A stretch of 64,000 nucleotides of DNA from NCBI GenBank assembly GCA_002633005.1, contig NMRA01000040.1, positions 742,395 to 806,394 of the forward strand, in the 5' to 3' direction. The translations under genes and the position numbers were made by a program. This DNA is from Phoronis australis (Eukaryota; Phoronida; Phoronidae). The notes below the pieces were generated by a model, which searched no databases, was not told the DNA's origin, and saw nothing but the letters and a program-made list of their open reading frames with translations. This document shows, piece after piece, positions 36,401 through 51,400 of the stretch. Positions within the stretch are counted from its first letter, which is position 1. Every line of letters begins with the position of its first letter.

Positions 36401-39400
36401 CCAAATAGCAGTTCGGATGTGCAGGACAGTATCAATGCAACTACAGATTTCAACACAGTAAAATTATATATTTTATTAAAGTACAAAGATTGTAGAACTT
36501 TATGGTTTTATATCAACTTCCCATTAACTGGGTCACGTGACCATGTATTTTCAGTAAAGTTTATCAAAAAACAAAGATACACTGAAAAAAACAACACAAA
36601 CAACAACACGACCAGAGGACAGTGCACAAAAGATGGTGTCTGAAAGCTACATATATGAATCCAGTCAGCCATTTCTGAGATACGATGTTCCATAGTTAAC
36701 CAAAATTGGACATTTTTCTAGGGTCCTTGTGAAAACTTAGGCATTAATTAAAACAATTTTCTCAGAAAACTTCTACATTCTGGTAATGACAAAAATCATT
36801 CTTCAATTCAATCGGACCAACACACACCTTGCCGTTAGCCACAATACCGCGATTTCCTGGACGGAACCGGAGTGTCCGCTGGGCAAACATCTGTCCCCAC
36901 TTCAAAAACGAGGTGCTCTTCAAATTGTCCATGGCCGAGTTGAACCGATTCATCTTCATGCCCTGTGAAAATTATTACCAATATTACAAACCTACTATCA
37001 TTATCACAACCATGATCAATATCATAATCATTATCGTAATATATAATCATAATTATTATCAGGCCTGATTTTGGAACGATTTCCAGACCTCTCAAAACTG
37101 GCATCTTTTTGGAACTTGTTACGTTTAGCCACCGATGCCTAGAAATCATTTTCTATCATTGTTTGGAAAAGTTTGAGAAATACTTTGTGTGTCTGAGTAG
37201 CAGTCAGGCTAAAATTAAAGCTTCTGTTTCATGATTTTCCAACAGTAGAATGTTAACACTTCAATTGATTTTAGGTATAATATTCAAGATAACAAGTATT
37301 GAAACGCCAACCAGGCATGCAGTGGAATCAGTGGACCATGTATAAATAAAACAGGGGAGATAAATCCTGTAACTACTGGCACGTAACTGAAAGTCTTTCA
37401 GCAGTAAGCCATGAATAAAACTACTTATCATCTAAATAGAAAAACATAATTACACTTAACTTACATTAACTTCCAAGTCAGCAAGAGATTTCTGTTTTTC
37501 CGTCAGCGCTACAACATTTTCTTCCTTCAGCAGTTTAGTGACAAACAATTTGGCATGCTTCATCTGCTGACTGTTCAGAGCGGCTTGCACTGCTCGAGAG
37601 ATGAAATGAGCTGAGTCATCATCATCGTGTATCGCCTTTGGATTGTGAACCACGCCCAGGCGCATGTCACTGGTAGACTTCTGTAACAGTATTATATGAG
37701 GTATGTATTATGTAACATCAGGAGTGTGAACCACGCCCAGGCGCATGTCACTGGTAGACTTCTGTAACAGTATTATATGAGGTATGTATTATGTAACATC
37801 AGGAGCGTGAACCGCACCAAGTCACATATCACTAACAGACCTCACTTACTCCATTAAGAAGAAAACAGATTCCAAAGATAAAGTCAGACTCCACCAGGTG
37901 GCGCTAGTGAAGTGGCAGTTCTACTGGCATTAATGTAAGCATTCAGGAAATGACATGGGGGAGTTATCCCACAGGCTACATGTTGGTAAACATTTTTCAT
38001 CAGATCTCATTCTACAGGCATTCAAACGTCAAAACACCACCAATAACCGAGTCTGTTATTGTGACCTGACCTTTCCTCATTCTGAAACAACCCTGGGTAG
38101 GAAAAATCATACGGACTTACCACTCTGGTAACCCTACAAGACAAATCTTAAAATTGTTCAGTCATAATATGGACGGTGATGGAGATAAATGCAAGTTTAG
38201 GTATCGAATGCTTTCAACACAACAAAATAATGTACCGCAATAACTAAACCGAATGAAGTCTAACACATAACATCACTACTAACCTTTAAGTTATTCTTCA
38301 AAATATAATTAGAACAGTCAAATGAACAAGGATTGTGAAAAAGTAATACAACTCTCAACAACCACACAAAAGACAGTCAAGCAACATTTCCAAAGTGTCA
38401 TCTTGCACATAACATCAGGGCTTTACTGATGAAATAAAGCAAACAACAAAATAACATAAAATCTCAAGATGTAAATTTATACCTGATCAGTAGAAAATGA
38501 TTACAAATCATTATAAATGAAAAATCAGTTAATTAACATTAAAAAGATTCTGAAGTTATTTAATGAAACTTTTCAATGAAGACATAACAAAACTAACAAT
38601 GTTTAAAGATTCGTTTGGCATACAACCCATTGTTAAATTATCCTTAAGCTGCACATGACCTCACATGACCCTTGACCCCAAAACACAGAGTTTACTCACC
38701 AGACTCTTGATGGCGCTGTACAACAGCAAACGTCCATCTTCTGTGTCCAGATCAGTGACCACCCAGGTAGTAAGCGAGTGGACCGAATCATCCTCTGAAA
38801 GAAGAGCATGAACACTTAACACAATTAACTTAAATATCTCATTAATATAGTTACTGACTAGTAACCCCACCTGGTGTTCCATCATGGAACCAGCATGTTT
38901 CCAAGAATTTTGATCTGGACACAAAAACACACCGAGTTTAGTTTTCAACAATTCAAGGTCAGACAACTCTTCTCAATCTCAGAAGTCACTTCTAATCTTA
39001 ATAAGGTGCCAAAGTTTAACTACACCTGGTCTAATTCCAAGGAATCATTTCAACACTGGGTGGATTGACACTTGATACCCAAACCAGCTGACAACCACTG
39101 TTCGTACTTTCAGTGCTTAAACCAGGACTTGGAATGACCAATGACAAAAATGGAGGAAAAATTTCTAGGTGACTTACTGTTCCACAAATAAATAGGTTTG
39201 TGTGATAGAAATACTTTGTGTTGTAAAATTCAACTGAAATAAAGGATTTTGCGTGAATAAAGTCAAAATCATGATAAAAAAGACGAAAAAAAGAGGAAAC
39301 TGGAAATTAAAGAGGAAATCCTCCTAAAAGAGGAAAAATCCATGCCCCGTTAAACACAGCGACCCACTCACATGAGCTTCGTTAGTTCAGTTCTTTCCAA

Positions 39401-42400
39401 GCACCAAAAATGATCTTTAATGATTACGTTAAGGAACGAAGACAAGTTTACAGTGATATGCGGTTCAATTCAAAACCAGCTGTTTCAACATGATAATAAA
39501 TCACAAACAGGTGCAGTGAACTAAATATGTGAGGTGTTATTTTGTCATAAGATTTCGCAATGGATTTGCATTTGAAACGAACTGAAACAGTGACATTAGC
39601 TTGGCATGCTCACCATGTTTAGTCAGGTATTTCATATTTGTACTAATGGCTGCTGTCAGTTTGTCGTAGGCCATGTCAGCATCTGGAGGTGTCTCAAGGG
39701 ACTCGTCTGAAATCAGGAATGAAGGAAGTTACAAACTAGACCAAAGAACCACGACGCATCGGGCAAATAGTGCACGACGTTGAACTCTGACCTCTGGAGA
39801 ACGGTAGGAATCTCACACAGACTTTATGGATTAAATTCTTCAAGCAAATACAATATTCAAATATATCTGATATCAAAGTAAAGATTTTCAAAAGTTCAAA
39901 TTCAGCGATGAAAGAGACAATTAACTAATTACAGAACTTACTGTTCAATGCCAAATACAAAAATTCTTAAATACAGAACTAAAAACGTATGAACAAGTCA
40001 ACTGTTACAGTAATTCCACATACTTGTTGTTTCAGAGAATGACAGATAGGTGGCATTGGTGTTGGACAGAACTCTGGAGTTGAGCCTTGATAACACATGA
40101 TCTTTATCCATCAGGTGGTCCAAGATGTTCATGCTGTTGTGAATTCTGCCCTGTAAACAACAAGACGTAATTCATACCTCTTAAGTTGACAAGTTCTGCT
40201 TTTTGACAAGAAAATTCTTTCTGGTGTAGCCTCTTGAATCATGAATACAGTACATGGCAAAAGTATTCAGTCAAAATGACCTGCCAGTATTTCCCGCCAT
40301 GAAGGATGGGTGGAATCTGATCTGAATTCATTGTGACAGACAAAGTAGTCTTCTCTTCTGGCTACTAATGAAGTGGAATTAACAGGGAGGTTAGAATTAA
40401 AAAGTAGCTAAGACATTACGTAATTAGAATTTTGCCACCATAACAGCTACTACAAATCATTTTTGCTATTAACAGACAGGATTAGCCAACACGATGGGAA
40501 AACGGTTGCCCGATTACGTTCGTCATGAACTGTACTTTTCAGCAGCTTGTCTGATAATACCTCTTGTGGTGAGAACTTTCCCTTGAAAGAGATCTTTTTC
40601 AAATGGCAACACATTATGAAGGTGAATCTCACCATGTCTCTATACCAAATCATCAACACGTTGTAGCAAGGTTTGCTTTCATTAGGTGACGACATGCAGA
40701 ACGTTTCAAACTTTGCATTTCCTCTTGACAGATTTGATAGTACAAAGTTTATTTGTTACGGATGACAAATATGGGGACATGCTTGATTGACTTCAATCAA
40801 AACAAATTTCATCCGATTATTATATAGAACATCTTATGTCAAAGCGATTCTCCAAATCCCTTTTATTTACCAAATATCAGATTCCCCTTTGAACATGACC
40901 TTGGATACCCAGTCGAAAAGGCCCTCAAACAATTTTCTAAGAGCCCAGAGAGAGTACTGGGGAGTATATGGTAGCCTTTCCCCACCTGATAAACGTCCCG
41001 CTGAACACTAGATGTAGCTTGCATAACCGTGGAGACGACACTCTCCTCAAAGTCATTCATGTTGAGCACAGACTTCTTAAGGGGCACACCATTGAGTAGA
41101 GCCTGGGGCAAGTCACCCAGGCCTGTACCCTCAAAGTAGTCATGAGTCTCCTGAAACAGTCACATTAAAATACACTATCCACAAGATGTTCAGTGGGAGA
41201 TGAAAACAATACAGAAGCTCAAACTTTGACATAAGGAGAACAGTGTGTTATTTTAGTAACAACGTTAAGTTTTTGATAGGCCAAAAATCATTCTCAAGGT
41301 GCAAATTATAAAACTGTTAGGGTAATGGACCTTAAGACAAACTTTAAAATATTTTATTGGAATTGAAAAAAATTGAATACTAGATTAGTATTTTAAATTG
41401 CATAGACTTGCAGTGTATGACATAAACTAAAGACCCAACAAAAGTTTCTAAGCTTCAATCTTCTGCTGTGAAAACAATTCCAGCAGCACATGACCACAAA
41501 ATGTCAATAGCCCAAACACTGCCATCAATGTTAAAGGGATTACAACCCTGTGTTCCGTCCAAGAAGCAAACTTTTCATTTAGATCTCTCACTGATATAAA
41601 ATTGTTCTCAATTTGTTCCTTGCTCATATGAGAAGCGATTCATGAGTGTGCGAAAACTGACAGTAGATTCTTCCATGAAACCATGNATTATTATATAGAA
41701 CATCTTATGTCAAAGCGATTCTCCAAATCCCTTTTATTTACCAAATATCAGATTCCCCTTTGAACATGACCTTGGATACCCAGTCGAAAAGGCCCTCAAA
41801 CAATTTTCTAAGAGCCCAGAGAGAGTACTGGGGAGTATATGGTAGCCTTTCCCCACCTGATAAACGTCCCGCTGAACACTAGATGTAGCTTGCATAACCG
41901 TGGAGACGACACTCTCCTCAAAGTCATTCATGTTCAGCACAGACTTCTTAAGGGGCACACCATTGAGTAGAGCCTGGGGCAAGTCACCCAGGCCTGTACC
42001 CTCAAAGTAGTCATGAGTCTCCTGAAACAAAGTCACATTAAAATACATTATCCATAAGATGTTCAGTGGGAGATGAAAACAATACAGAAGCTCAAACTTT
42101 GACATATAACAGTGAGTTATTTTAGTAACAATGTTAAGTTTTTGATAGGCCAAAAATCATTCTCAAGGTGCAAATTATATAACAGGTTAATGGACCTTAA
42201 GACAAACTTTAAAATATTTTATTGGAATTAAAAAAATTGAATACTAGATTAGTATGACATAAACTAAAGACCCAACAAAAGTTTCTAAGCTTCAATCTTC
42301 TGCTGTGAAAACAATTCCAGCAGCACAAGACCACAAAATGTCAATAGCCCAAACACTGCCATCAATGTTAAAGGGGTTACAACCCTGTGTTCCGTCCAAG

Positions 42401-45400
42401 AAGCAATCTTTTCATTTAGATCTCTCACTGCTATAAAATTTTTCTCAATTTGTTCCTTGCTCATATGAGAAGCGATTCATGAGTGTGCGAAAACTGACAG
42501 TAGATTCTTCCATGAAACCATGCTCCGCACTTTAAAACGACACACCACCACAAGCCAACTTGCAGTTCCTTAGTCTCAAACAACTGTTACTGACAGTAAA
42601 TTTTCTTTCAAAGCTTTGAAGTCACCTCCCACTTGACTACGGAACAATTGGAGACCAATTTCAAACGTTGTTTGCGCGTGGAAGGTGGCTTTATATTTGC
42701 TTTAAATAATTTCAACAAAGTAGAGAACTGCTGAAGCTACCAAATGCATTACATAAAGTATTGTACAACCAATTAATAGACTATTGAAGAACAGAAAGTA
42801 CATACCAGCCTGCTCTCATCATATTGTGAACCACTTCCTAGGATGCCGTCAATATTACGTGACGTGATCGTGTTCTTGAACACAAAGACTACGTGCTCAG
42901 GTGTTACATCGTCACTTTTTTCGTAAACCTGGAAGGTAAAAAAAATATTGTGTAGATCCTGATGGAAACGTAGCCATTACTAGTGTTTCAGAAGTTTGCA
43001 CTAAGTATAAAATAATGTCATGAATACATATAGCAGATTTTTTATTCAAGCTAATCAGAATGCAATGTAACAAAAGTTCCATGCAGGATTTGATCCAAGA
43101 AAGTATGACACAGACCATCTTTCATCAATGAAACAAGTTCAACAACAAATGAAATGAAATCAAATTGACTGCTTGATAAACACATTTCATTCACTTCATA
43201 TTAAAAATTTGCCATCTCATTACAGATCAGAGGTTATATTTGATGAAAAAACTGACAAGGTAAATTGAACACCAGTTAACAGAAACTCATCTTCTGCTGA
43301 CCAATATAACAGTACAAAGTATCTCTAGGGCAATGAAGATTGAAGTGGCGCCATTATACAGATGATACAGCAACAATCACCCAATGATTCAAATGTTGTT
43401 TCAGGTCAATTGCAAGCAGATGCTAAATGCTAAAAATTTCACAGTCTTGACTCACATCCGTCAGAAATGAGAGAGCTTTAGCCTCGTCGTAGGAGTCCTC
43501 CACATACTGGAAGGCCCTGTAGAGGGCGACACATGCATCTTGAGTGTAGTCCACATCTTCACCAGCAGAGCAGACCAGCACTAGACCAATCCTTGAACGG
43601 TCAAAAATCAACATGACTGTGAAAGGCACCCCAAAATGTTTTTCTAGTAATTTTTAGGTGACTGTTACTGTACAGTATAGAACGCAAGCCACGCAACAAA
43701 GTTATCCAGAATTTACCCATAATTACATGCTGAGCGCGGCCATGTTGTAGCAGCCATTTTGTAACAGCCATGTGCCACGATAGGAAATGATGGGTATTTA
43801 ATGGAAGTTCTCATTCTAGAATAGCAGGTCATGGTGGGTCATTCTTCATGCATTAAAAGCCATCATGACCATAAACTGTTATGTTGTCCTGGACTGTATG
43901 CGAATAACATAAACTCTAACATTGGACAATGGTAATGGTCTGATAAAACATATGCCAGAATTTTGAGAACCAGTTTTTTCCACTGGCTTACAGGCATCAA
44001 ACTGGTTCTCAAAATATGTGCACATTACATCAGACTACAGCCATGAACACTTAATTTCAAAACAATTGAAAATTTTGGTTATTTGAAATTAAATAATTAT
44101 TTGGTCAATTTAACAGATTCCCGCCACGTGATGTCAATGATGGAACCCAGAAATGGAGTGAAACTTGGCACAATGCAGTGTTGTTCCAATCAGAACAGAG
44201 CTAGAGCATGGCATATGAGGTAACATGTAAAGTGTTGAATGTATAACCAAATGATCAAGGGAAATCAGACATGAACTCAATGCAGGCAGTCGTATTTGTC
44301 ACTTTTAGCAAGTATCCAATACCATGCAGGAACATGATTCTCCACAAGAAAATCGGTGGATCGAGGAATTGAGGTGTGAACTTAAGTCAATAGCATAGAG
44401 ATCAGGAAAGACAACTGAAATGAGATAATATAGGTTCCCTTTTGAAGCATTTTTACATGAAGTGAAAACATCAAAACACCACAAATGTCAATGTACAAAA
44501 AGACTATTAAGTACCTGATGGGAGCACTGTGCACATAGAATGACTCGGCCATTTTTACCAGAGGTATGCTTTGTTTATCGGCTGGATCAACGTACAACAC
44601 CTGTAATATGGAATTACCATGAAACGGGTCACAACACAGTAGAAACGTATCTGGCTATCGGTGTCCACTGTATGTTTGCAGTCTACACAAAATGCTTGCA
44701 AGCTGGCGACCATAACAAAACCATTACACCTCTCACTTACCAGCCACATAACAGAACCTACACTATCCTCAATTTACCAACTATGAGGGTAGTGGTGGTT
44801 GGCTTAAAATTAGCATTAGCCAGGGCAAGACCAGACAACACCAGTTACTATCCTGTATTGGCCAAACGCAATAGGCCAAAAGACTAGCAATAGTCACTTG
44901 CGGGGTCCTGGATTTTGAGACCCAGTTTTCTGTACTGAATAACAGGCATCAAACTGGTTATTAAAAAACCGGGACCTCGTAATTGACCACAGGTTTATCA
45001 CTATTTATAGTTCATTGCACCCAATGGGGATATCAGTGGACTTGTTGTGGAGTCTATTTTATGGATAGCAAGGCTCAGTTCAGCAACATACAGTGTACCA
45101 CTTGGCTCAAATATCACTTCACTGAGAGAGAATTGCGAGCACTAAAAACACAGTGAGAATTCTAAGCAGCTACCTAGTAAATGCAAGAAGAACTCAGTAC
45201 ATGTAAAGAACAAAAGCAAAAAGTATTCAGTAATTAACTGTTTTATAATTCTGTTGCATCAGGCGAGTCTTAAATAAAACAAGATTTAAAAATTAAATGA
45301 ATTATGAACACTGGAAATTTAGCTATAAAAATTCAAAAATATAACTGTGATTTGACACAATCGAAACAATATAGTCCTTAAAGCAGGGATATGAAAGCAA

Positions 45401-48400
45401 GGAAATTTTTGCAGAAGGGAGAGACAGTGTTACTAGTCTTAAATATGGAATCACAAAACACAGTTCTTTGATAGTCACCAATTGAAGAGATAGCCATAAC
45501 TAAAAAAGAAAAAACCACGGACCGAGTCTATGAAACTGAACTTCAGACTAACTGAAACATCGACCAATACTGATCAATTGCGTGAAAAATTTGATTAAAT
45601 GTACAAATTTCAGGCGATGCCATCGGTCAATTCTCGAGTCAAGTCTGAAGTAAAGTTTGGTGGTCTGATCCTATAAATCAACGGATTGCCAAACTCACCA
45701 AATGGAAGAAATTTTTGGCCACATGCCTCAGCATGCCTGGCCAAGTTGGCTGAAGCATATGTTCCACATTGTTGGGCCAACGTCTGTACTTGGCATCATT
45801 CTCCAAATCATTCACCCACTACAAAAAGGAATAATTTAAATGAAATTCCTCAAAATTATGACAGTTCAAAATAAAATGCCTGTACACTGTATTCAAAGAG
45901 TACCAAGATGAACAACGATGAAAAAATATTGTACTAAAACAATTCACAAAATAAAAAGGCTATTTCAAACTAACATCAACGCGTTGTTTTGGGGGAGATG
46001 CGGTCATTATGAAAAGTTAACTTCGGTCCTGAATCACAGTTAACAGCGCCTATTAACTCTGCAGTAAACAGGTGGATTTAATAGTGGAGCGTCGATGATG
46101 CTGTGCAGTGTAAACAGTCAAGTCTTACCGAAATTATCACCAGGGGCCACTGCTCTTGTCAATAATTAAAAGGCAGTGTCGTCGCTAATAGTTGCTTATA
46201 TTTTTCTTGAATAATCAATCAATTAGACACAAGTGTCATGTCAATTAGCACAATCATGTAAATATTCTCAAACTGCACAGGATGCATCAGAGTTACTTTG
46301 CAATTACTTCAATGGAGACATTTGCTAGAGTTTATAATAAACTAGGGGCCCTGTCACCAAAGCAGATCTCATTATGTTCCAGACCATTGTAAAAAGTTTA
46401 ATACACAGACTAGGGGTGAATGGAAACTGGAAAAAACACAACAGCGACACCATCCTTGCAGTTCTCTTTCTTTTGGAGAGTAACAACTGCCTAGTACACT
46501 GTTTGTTTAGTTCTGACACAATTCTGTCCCGGTGTGTCAAAAGTTCCGAGAACGTGGTGAGAACTCGCCTGGCGTTACCTTAAACTTAGACCAATCTTAC
46601 CACAACAGAGTCATGTCTGAAGTCNATCCGAAAACGGCAGGATAGCGTCATCTCACTACTAGGTGCCTACATACCAAATTTCATGAAAATCCGTTCAGGA
46701 CTTTTGAAGATACAAAGGTAAGCGTAAAAAACTAAAATTGCCACTAGGGGGCACACCGGTAGTCGGATCCGTCCGAAAGTTCACACATGCCGTCCCATTC
46801 ATGAATGGAACATATGTGCCAAATTTCATGAACTTATGTCAAAGGGTTTTGGAGATAGAGCAGCGGACGCCGGACGCCAGACGCCGGACGGACGCCGCCC
46901 GGACGGACGGACGGACGGACGGACAGAGATGACGGCATAATGCGTCCACATATAAATATGTGGGCGCATAAAAATGACGAGCAATCTTGTAGAGCCTGAG
47001 CAAAAGCAACAACAAACTTGACACTTCTTTTTAAGCTCTGAAATCACACCTGATTTACTCACAATACGTGGCCAATTTCATAACGATAAGTGGTCTAAAT
47101 AAGACCAGTGAATTGCCGCTTTAACTTCATAATTTCCAGTTTCACTGGTTTATAGAGATGCAACACTTGTAACACAGCCACAGACCTGTATGCCTGTAGC
47201 GTGGAGCCCATCTAACAGTTTGGCCTCAGACCGCATCAAGTCCAGCAGGAGAAACATATCCATCACCTCAAGATCTATCTGTAAACCGTTGACAAACAGG
47301 GCGGACTCGCCAATGCCAATTTCCAGGTTATTTTGAAGGAACTAAAACAGAAAAGAAGGATTAATATTTGGTACATTTGAGTATTTGGTTAACAAGTTTT
47401 CATTGATACGCATTCTATTAACGAAAAGAATGCTCTTAATCCTTTCAAGACACATTAAATTGTGGGTCTTTATTCAGAATACACCCCAAATATAGACCAT
47501 GGACCTACCATTGGAGCCAGAATAATTTTTCATTGTTTTTAAGGTTTCCCCAAAAAGGAGTGTCAACAAGTGTCCATCTAAAACAACATTCAAGTCACTA
47601 CTTTACAGTCAGCCAAATGTTCCATTAGGATAACAAATTACATAATCTCTGGACTTATGCTTAGATAACATGTCAGACATCAAACCCAGTATATGACCCC
47701 TGTACAACACTCACCTTCTGATTTTGTTGAATTTCTTGTTTAACTTTGCTGTTCACCTGCACGTTAACCAATGACCTGTCAGTGACAAATAAACAACATT
47801 GATGACAAATATTGATACAAGACGTTGTGGAACTAGGAGGCAATCACACGGCACAGCGTTAATAGTAAATTACCAGGTCTCGCATTTAGGAACCAGTTTT
47901 CTCCATTGAATAACAGGCGGAAACTGGTTCTCAAAATGCGAGGCTCCTGTAAGTGATTATGCTGCACAGACTTCCTTCACAGGACTGCTAACACTGTCTA
48001 GTGAACATCAGCAGTCTATTACAAGTTATAACCACAATATTACACTTTCTAGACTACAGATGTCATTATCCAACCCTCGCAACTAACGAGTACACAGAAA
48101 TTGACTATATTTTATGCTAATGAAAACAAATAAATACTCTGGTTGTGCACTCAAGCACTCTATCACATAACACAAATGTGATGCATAGTCTTGTAACGTT
48201 AACTTTAAAAAACCCGTCTCACAGTTGGTAACGGAAACAGAATCCTTTCATGGTAAGGAATACCATGAGACAGACTTTACTAGAATAAGAAGCCAAATTC
48301 AATTTTTATAAATTTTTATCCATCTGAACAGGATAGAATGCAGCTTTAATGCGACCTTTAACACTGCATTAGATGACCTTGATATAAAATACAACGTCTG

Positions 48401-51400
48401 AATTTAGAAACTACCTTGTTCGACTGGGAAAGTTTTGGCTGAGATCTGTCAGCACCTTGAGCACATCTTCATGGGGAGACAAGAGGACCCGCTGGGCTGC
48501 TTGGTAACTGAGATCTGTTAAAACGGTAACGTGTATTAGACACACTGAAACAGTAGGACACATACCATCTTTTGCCTACTGAGGTCCCATGTTTCCTTAA
48601 TGTCAACAAGACAAGTGTATCAAAATGGATGAGCACCTGTCCAGTACCTCCATCTAGTGTGCATTCATGGAACCAGCCTCTCCCTTTTGGTGCAATTTAT
48701 CAACTAAGAAATTTCAAAAGAACCTTCCGAATTCAGTCTTCTGAAAATTACATGAATGTGTCAAACCTTCTTGAGCCCAGAAATCGCTACTTCAAGGTAA
48801 ACTTGTTGGTCATTTATGTGTCAACAAGAGGTTTGATTAAAATATATTTTGACATCAAACATTGCCAAACGTAGGTGTTGAGTAATTTGAAGTACCTTGT
48901 AACTGCCAGACTTTCAGTGAAGCTAGCTCAGTACTGCTTTCTACCAAATGGGCTTTAAATTTCGCCAAGTCGTCGACGGAGTCTGGATGCAACTTCCTGA
49001 AAACCAGATAGACTTCGAAATTTATAAAGGACATGATTACACAACAGACATTTAAGTCAAACATTGTGTTGTGAATTACCAAGACCATAAAATTCAACAA
49101 GTTGATTCACATGGATGCAACTTTTAACACGAACCAACAGGTACATTAAAAACAAAAAAGCTTGACGTTCACACACAGGTGTGATGTTGTACAGTAAAGT
49201 TTCTTAAAGATAGAGCACAACATCACGCTGGAACAGTGAAACTAATTTTAGTAAACAGGAAAACTCTACTTCCTTATTTTCATATAGTATATCATACAGC
49301 TGTCATCAACGAACACAAGATGAGAATTTGAGCATTTAACACTACTGTAGTAACAGTGAGCTTTTAAGAAATAAAAAATAACATTTTTGAAAATCACATT
49401 TTTGGAATTTGAGAAAACTTTACAAGTTTAAAATGTCTGAATGAAAATAATTATTCTATAATTTCAGAAAGGAGATCACTAGTCAGTACACCTTTTAAGA
49501 GTCCATTAAAGGGTTAGTAAAAACTCATCAAACCTCAAAACACAACAAGTCAGAAGCCATGAGTTGACTATAACTACCTGAGTGTTGAAAAGACAAATCC
49601 TTGTACGTCTTCATCTTGGTCAGAATCCTCAGCATCCTCTGTTTTGCCACCGTCTGAAATCAAACACGTCATGTGAGTCTAGGGTTATGTTCTGTAGACG
49701 CACGAATTTCTCACGTTCTATGGCACGCTGAACGCATCTTTGCAACAAGACTACTACTTTTGACCTAAAGTGAGCTCAAGATGCACCTTGTTTTGCTAAA
49801 ACAAAATACTCCAAACATGAAATTATTAATAACACAGACTTGAGATAGGCATCGACAGAAGAAAGTTTATTTTTTTACGTTGGCCTACCAACCACCTAGT
49901 GTTTTTCAATTCAGATTTTTTTTAAAAAATATTATTTGTAAAATTTCAGCTTCTCGAAACTTCAAATTTCTCCAAAGAATTATACCGAGCTTCTCAAATT
50001 TCCCTTAAGTTTTTAAAAGTTCAGACTTTTGTAAGACAAATATTAAAACTAGTCTTCACAGGAAGTTTACTTAAGGCATAATACGTCATGAAATCCAGTA
50101 ATCCACATTACTTTAAAGTCTCATCATCTGGATAAATTTGACAGCTATGGACGTCAAGTGCATTGCTCAATAACGGCAATGTGACACATAATAGTGTGAA
50201 GTCATTGCTGTTATCCAGTGAATACCTTCACGCGACCAGGCCCAGGTGTATATCACCCACCTTCGACTTTAGTGTCATCCTTTGCCTTGTACTCTGTGCT
50301 CTTGATAGCCAGCTCAACCCCGTAGCCTGATAGTCGCACCTTGTCATCAACTGGTGTCTGAATAAGCAAGGAGTTGATACAGGGTGCTTCAGCACTGAGA
50401 TAAATATGATTTTTAAGTACGTAGTCAGAGTAGGTTTGCTTTAGACTCACGTAAGCTAATGACATTCAGAAACAAAACATTAGAAATTTAGAATAAAGTA
50501 ATAGATTAGAGAAAAAGAAATTAACTCCAGAAAATTAGGTTTTGAGTATGTTGTGTACTAATTTCTCAGGTGGCTGTCCCAATGATAATTTAAATAAATG
50601 GTGCAAGTATTTCATGGATAACAATTCATAAACAAACATCAACTAAACAATGCACTAACTTTAAGATAATCAAGTTGTGAACCACTGAGCTGGCTCGTTT
50701 TGTGTAGTCTAAACACTGAGCTGGCTCGTTTTGTGTAGTCTAAACACTGAGCTGGCTCGTTTTGTGTAGTCTAAACACTGAGCTTTGATACATTCCAGCA
50801 AGAAGAGTAAAATTGTGAAACTGAATTCTCTACTAAGAATGAAAACATGAAGTTACATCAGTATAAAAACACAGCACATAGAACAGGGTTTTTTTGTTTT
50901 TTATTGAATCCGCCATGATTCGAATCTCTGAAACAACCAATCACCTTTTCAATAATCAACTTTTTATATTCTATGAAGAAGCTGTCAAAGTAACGCCAAA
51001 GTTGTCATACCTTAACATAGTGTCTGAGTATGTAGCGGATCTGTCCGTCATTAGCCAAGTTCTTCAACAGGCTGTGGAAGTCTGTGAATGTCTTCCTGCC
51101 CAGCTCGGCATACAGCAGTACAGTGACTGATGCTTGGGAGGAGCCAGGGTAGGTGTGGTCAAACTTGAAGGTGGGCGGGGCAGGCCTATCGGAATAAATC
51201 ATCAACAAGTTATCAACAACAAAAGCTCTGTATGCAGCAGCACAGCCACTGGTGCTTGGGAGGAGCCAGGGTAGGTGTGGTCAAACTTGAAGGTGGGCGG
51301 GGCAGGCCTGTGAGGGAATAAATCAACATTTAAAGCTCAGTGTACAGCAGCGCGACTGATGCCTGGAAGAATCAGAGTAGGCATGGTCAAACTTGATGGT

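Larger units (their letters stand above)
40817..42530. repeat. Two ~850-bp near-identical tandem copies joined by an N (probable false duplication)
   Basis: 40817-41685 and 41687-42522 match almost throughout: both start ATTATTATATAGAACATCTT and end GATTCTTCCATGAAACCATG. Differences are scattered SNPs and small indels, as between two haplotypes. The only N, 41686, sits exactly at the joint. Each copy holds the same UGGT exon 18. Confidence 0.9.

Noticed and set aside
37645-37850. CRISPR-like array from regularly spaced repeats
   Set aside because: The repeats are contiguous tandem units copying an exon edge, with no spacers, in an animal gene.
40986-41150. Genuine mutually exclusive duplicated exon in UGGT
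   Set aside because: The copies are nearly identical including introns and are separated by a single N exactly at the joint, so a haplotype duplication is far more likely.
50357-50394. Longer UGGT exon 7 starting at the AG near 50395
   Set aside because: Starting there gives TGC TGA in the required phase 0; the acceptor before 50357 keeps the frame and matches the family length.
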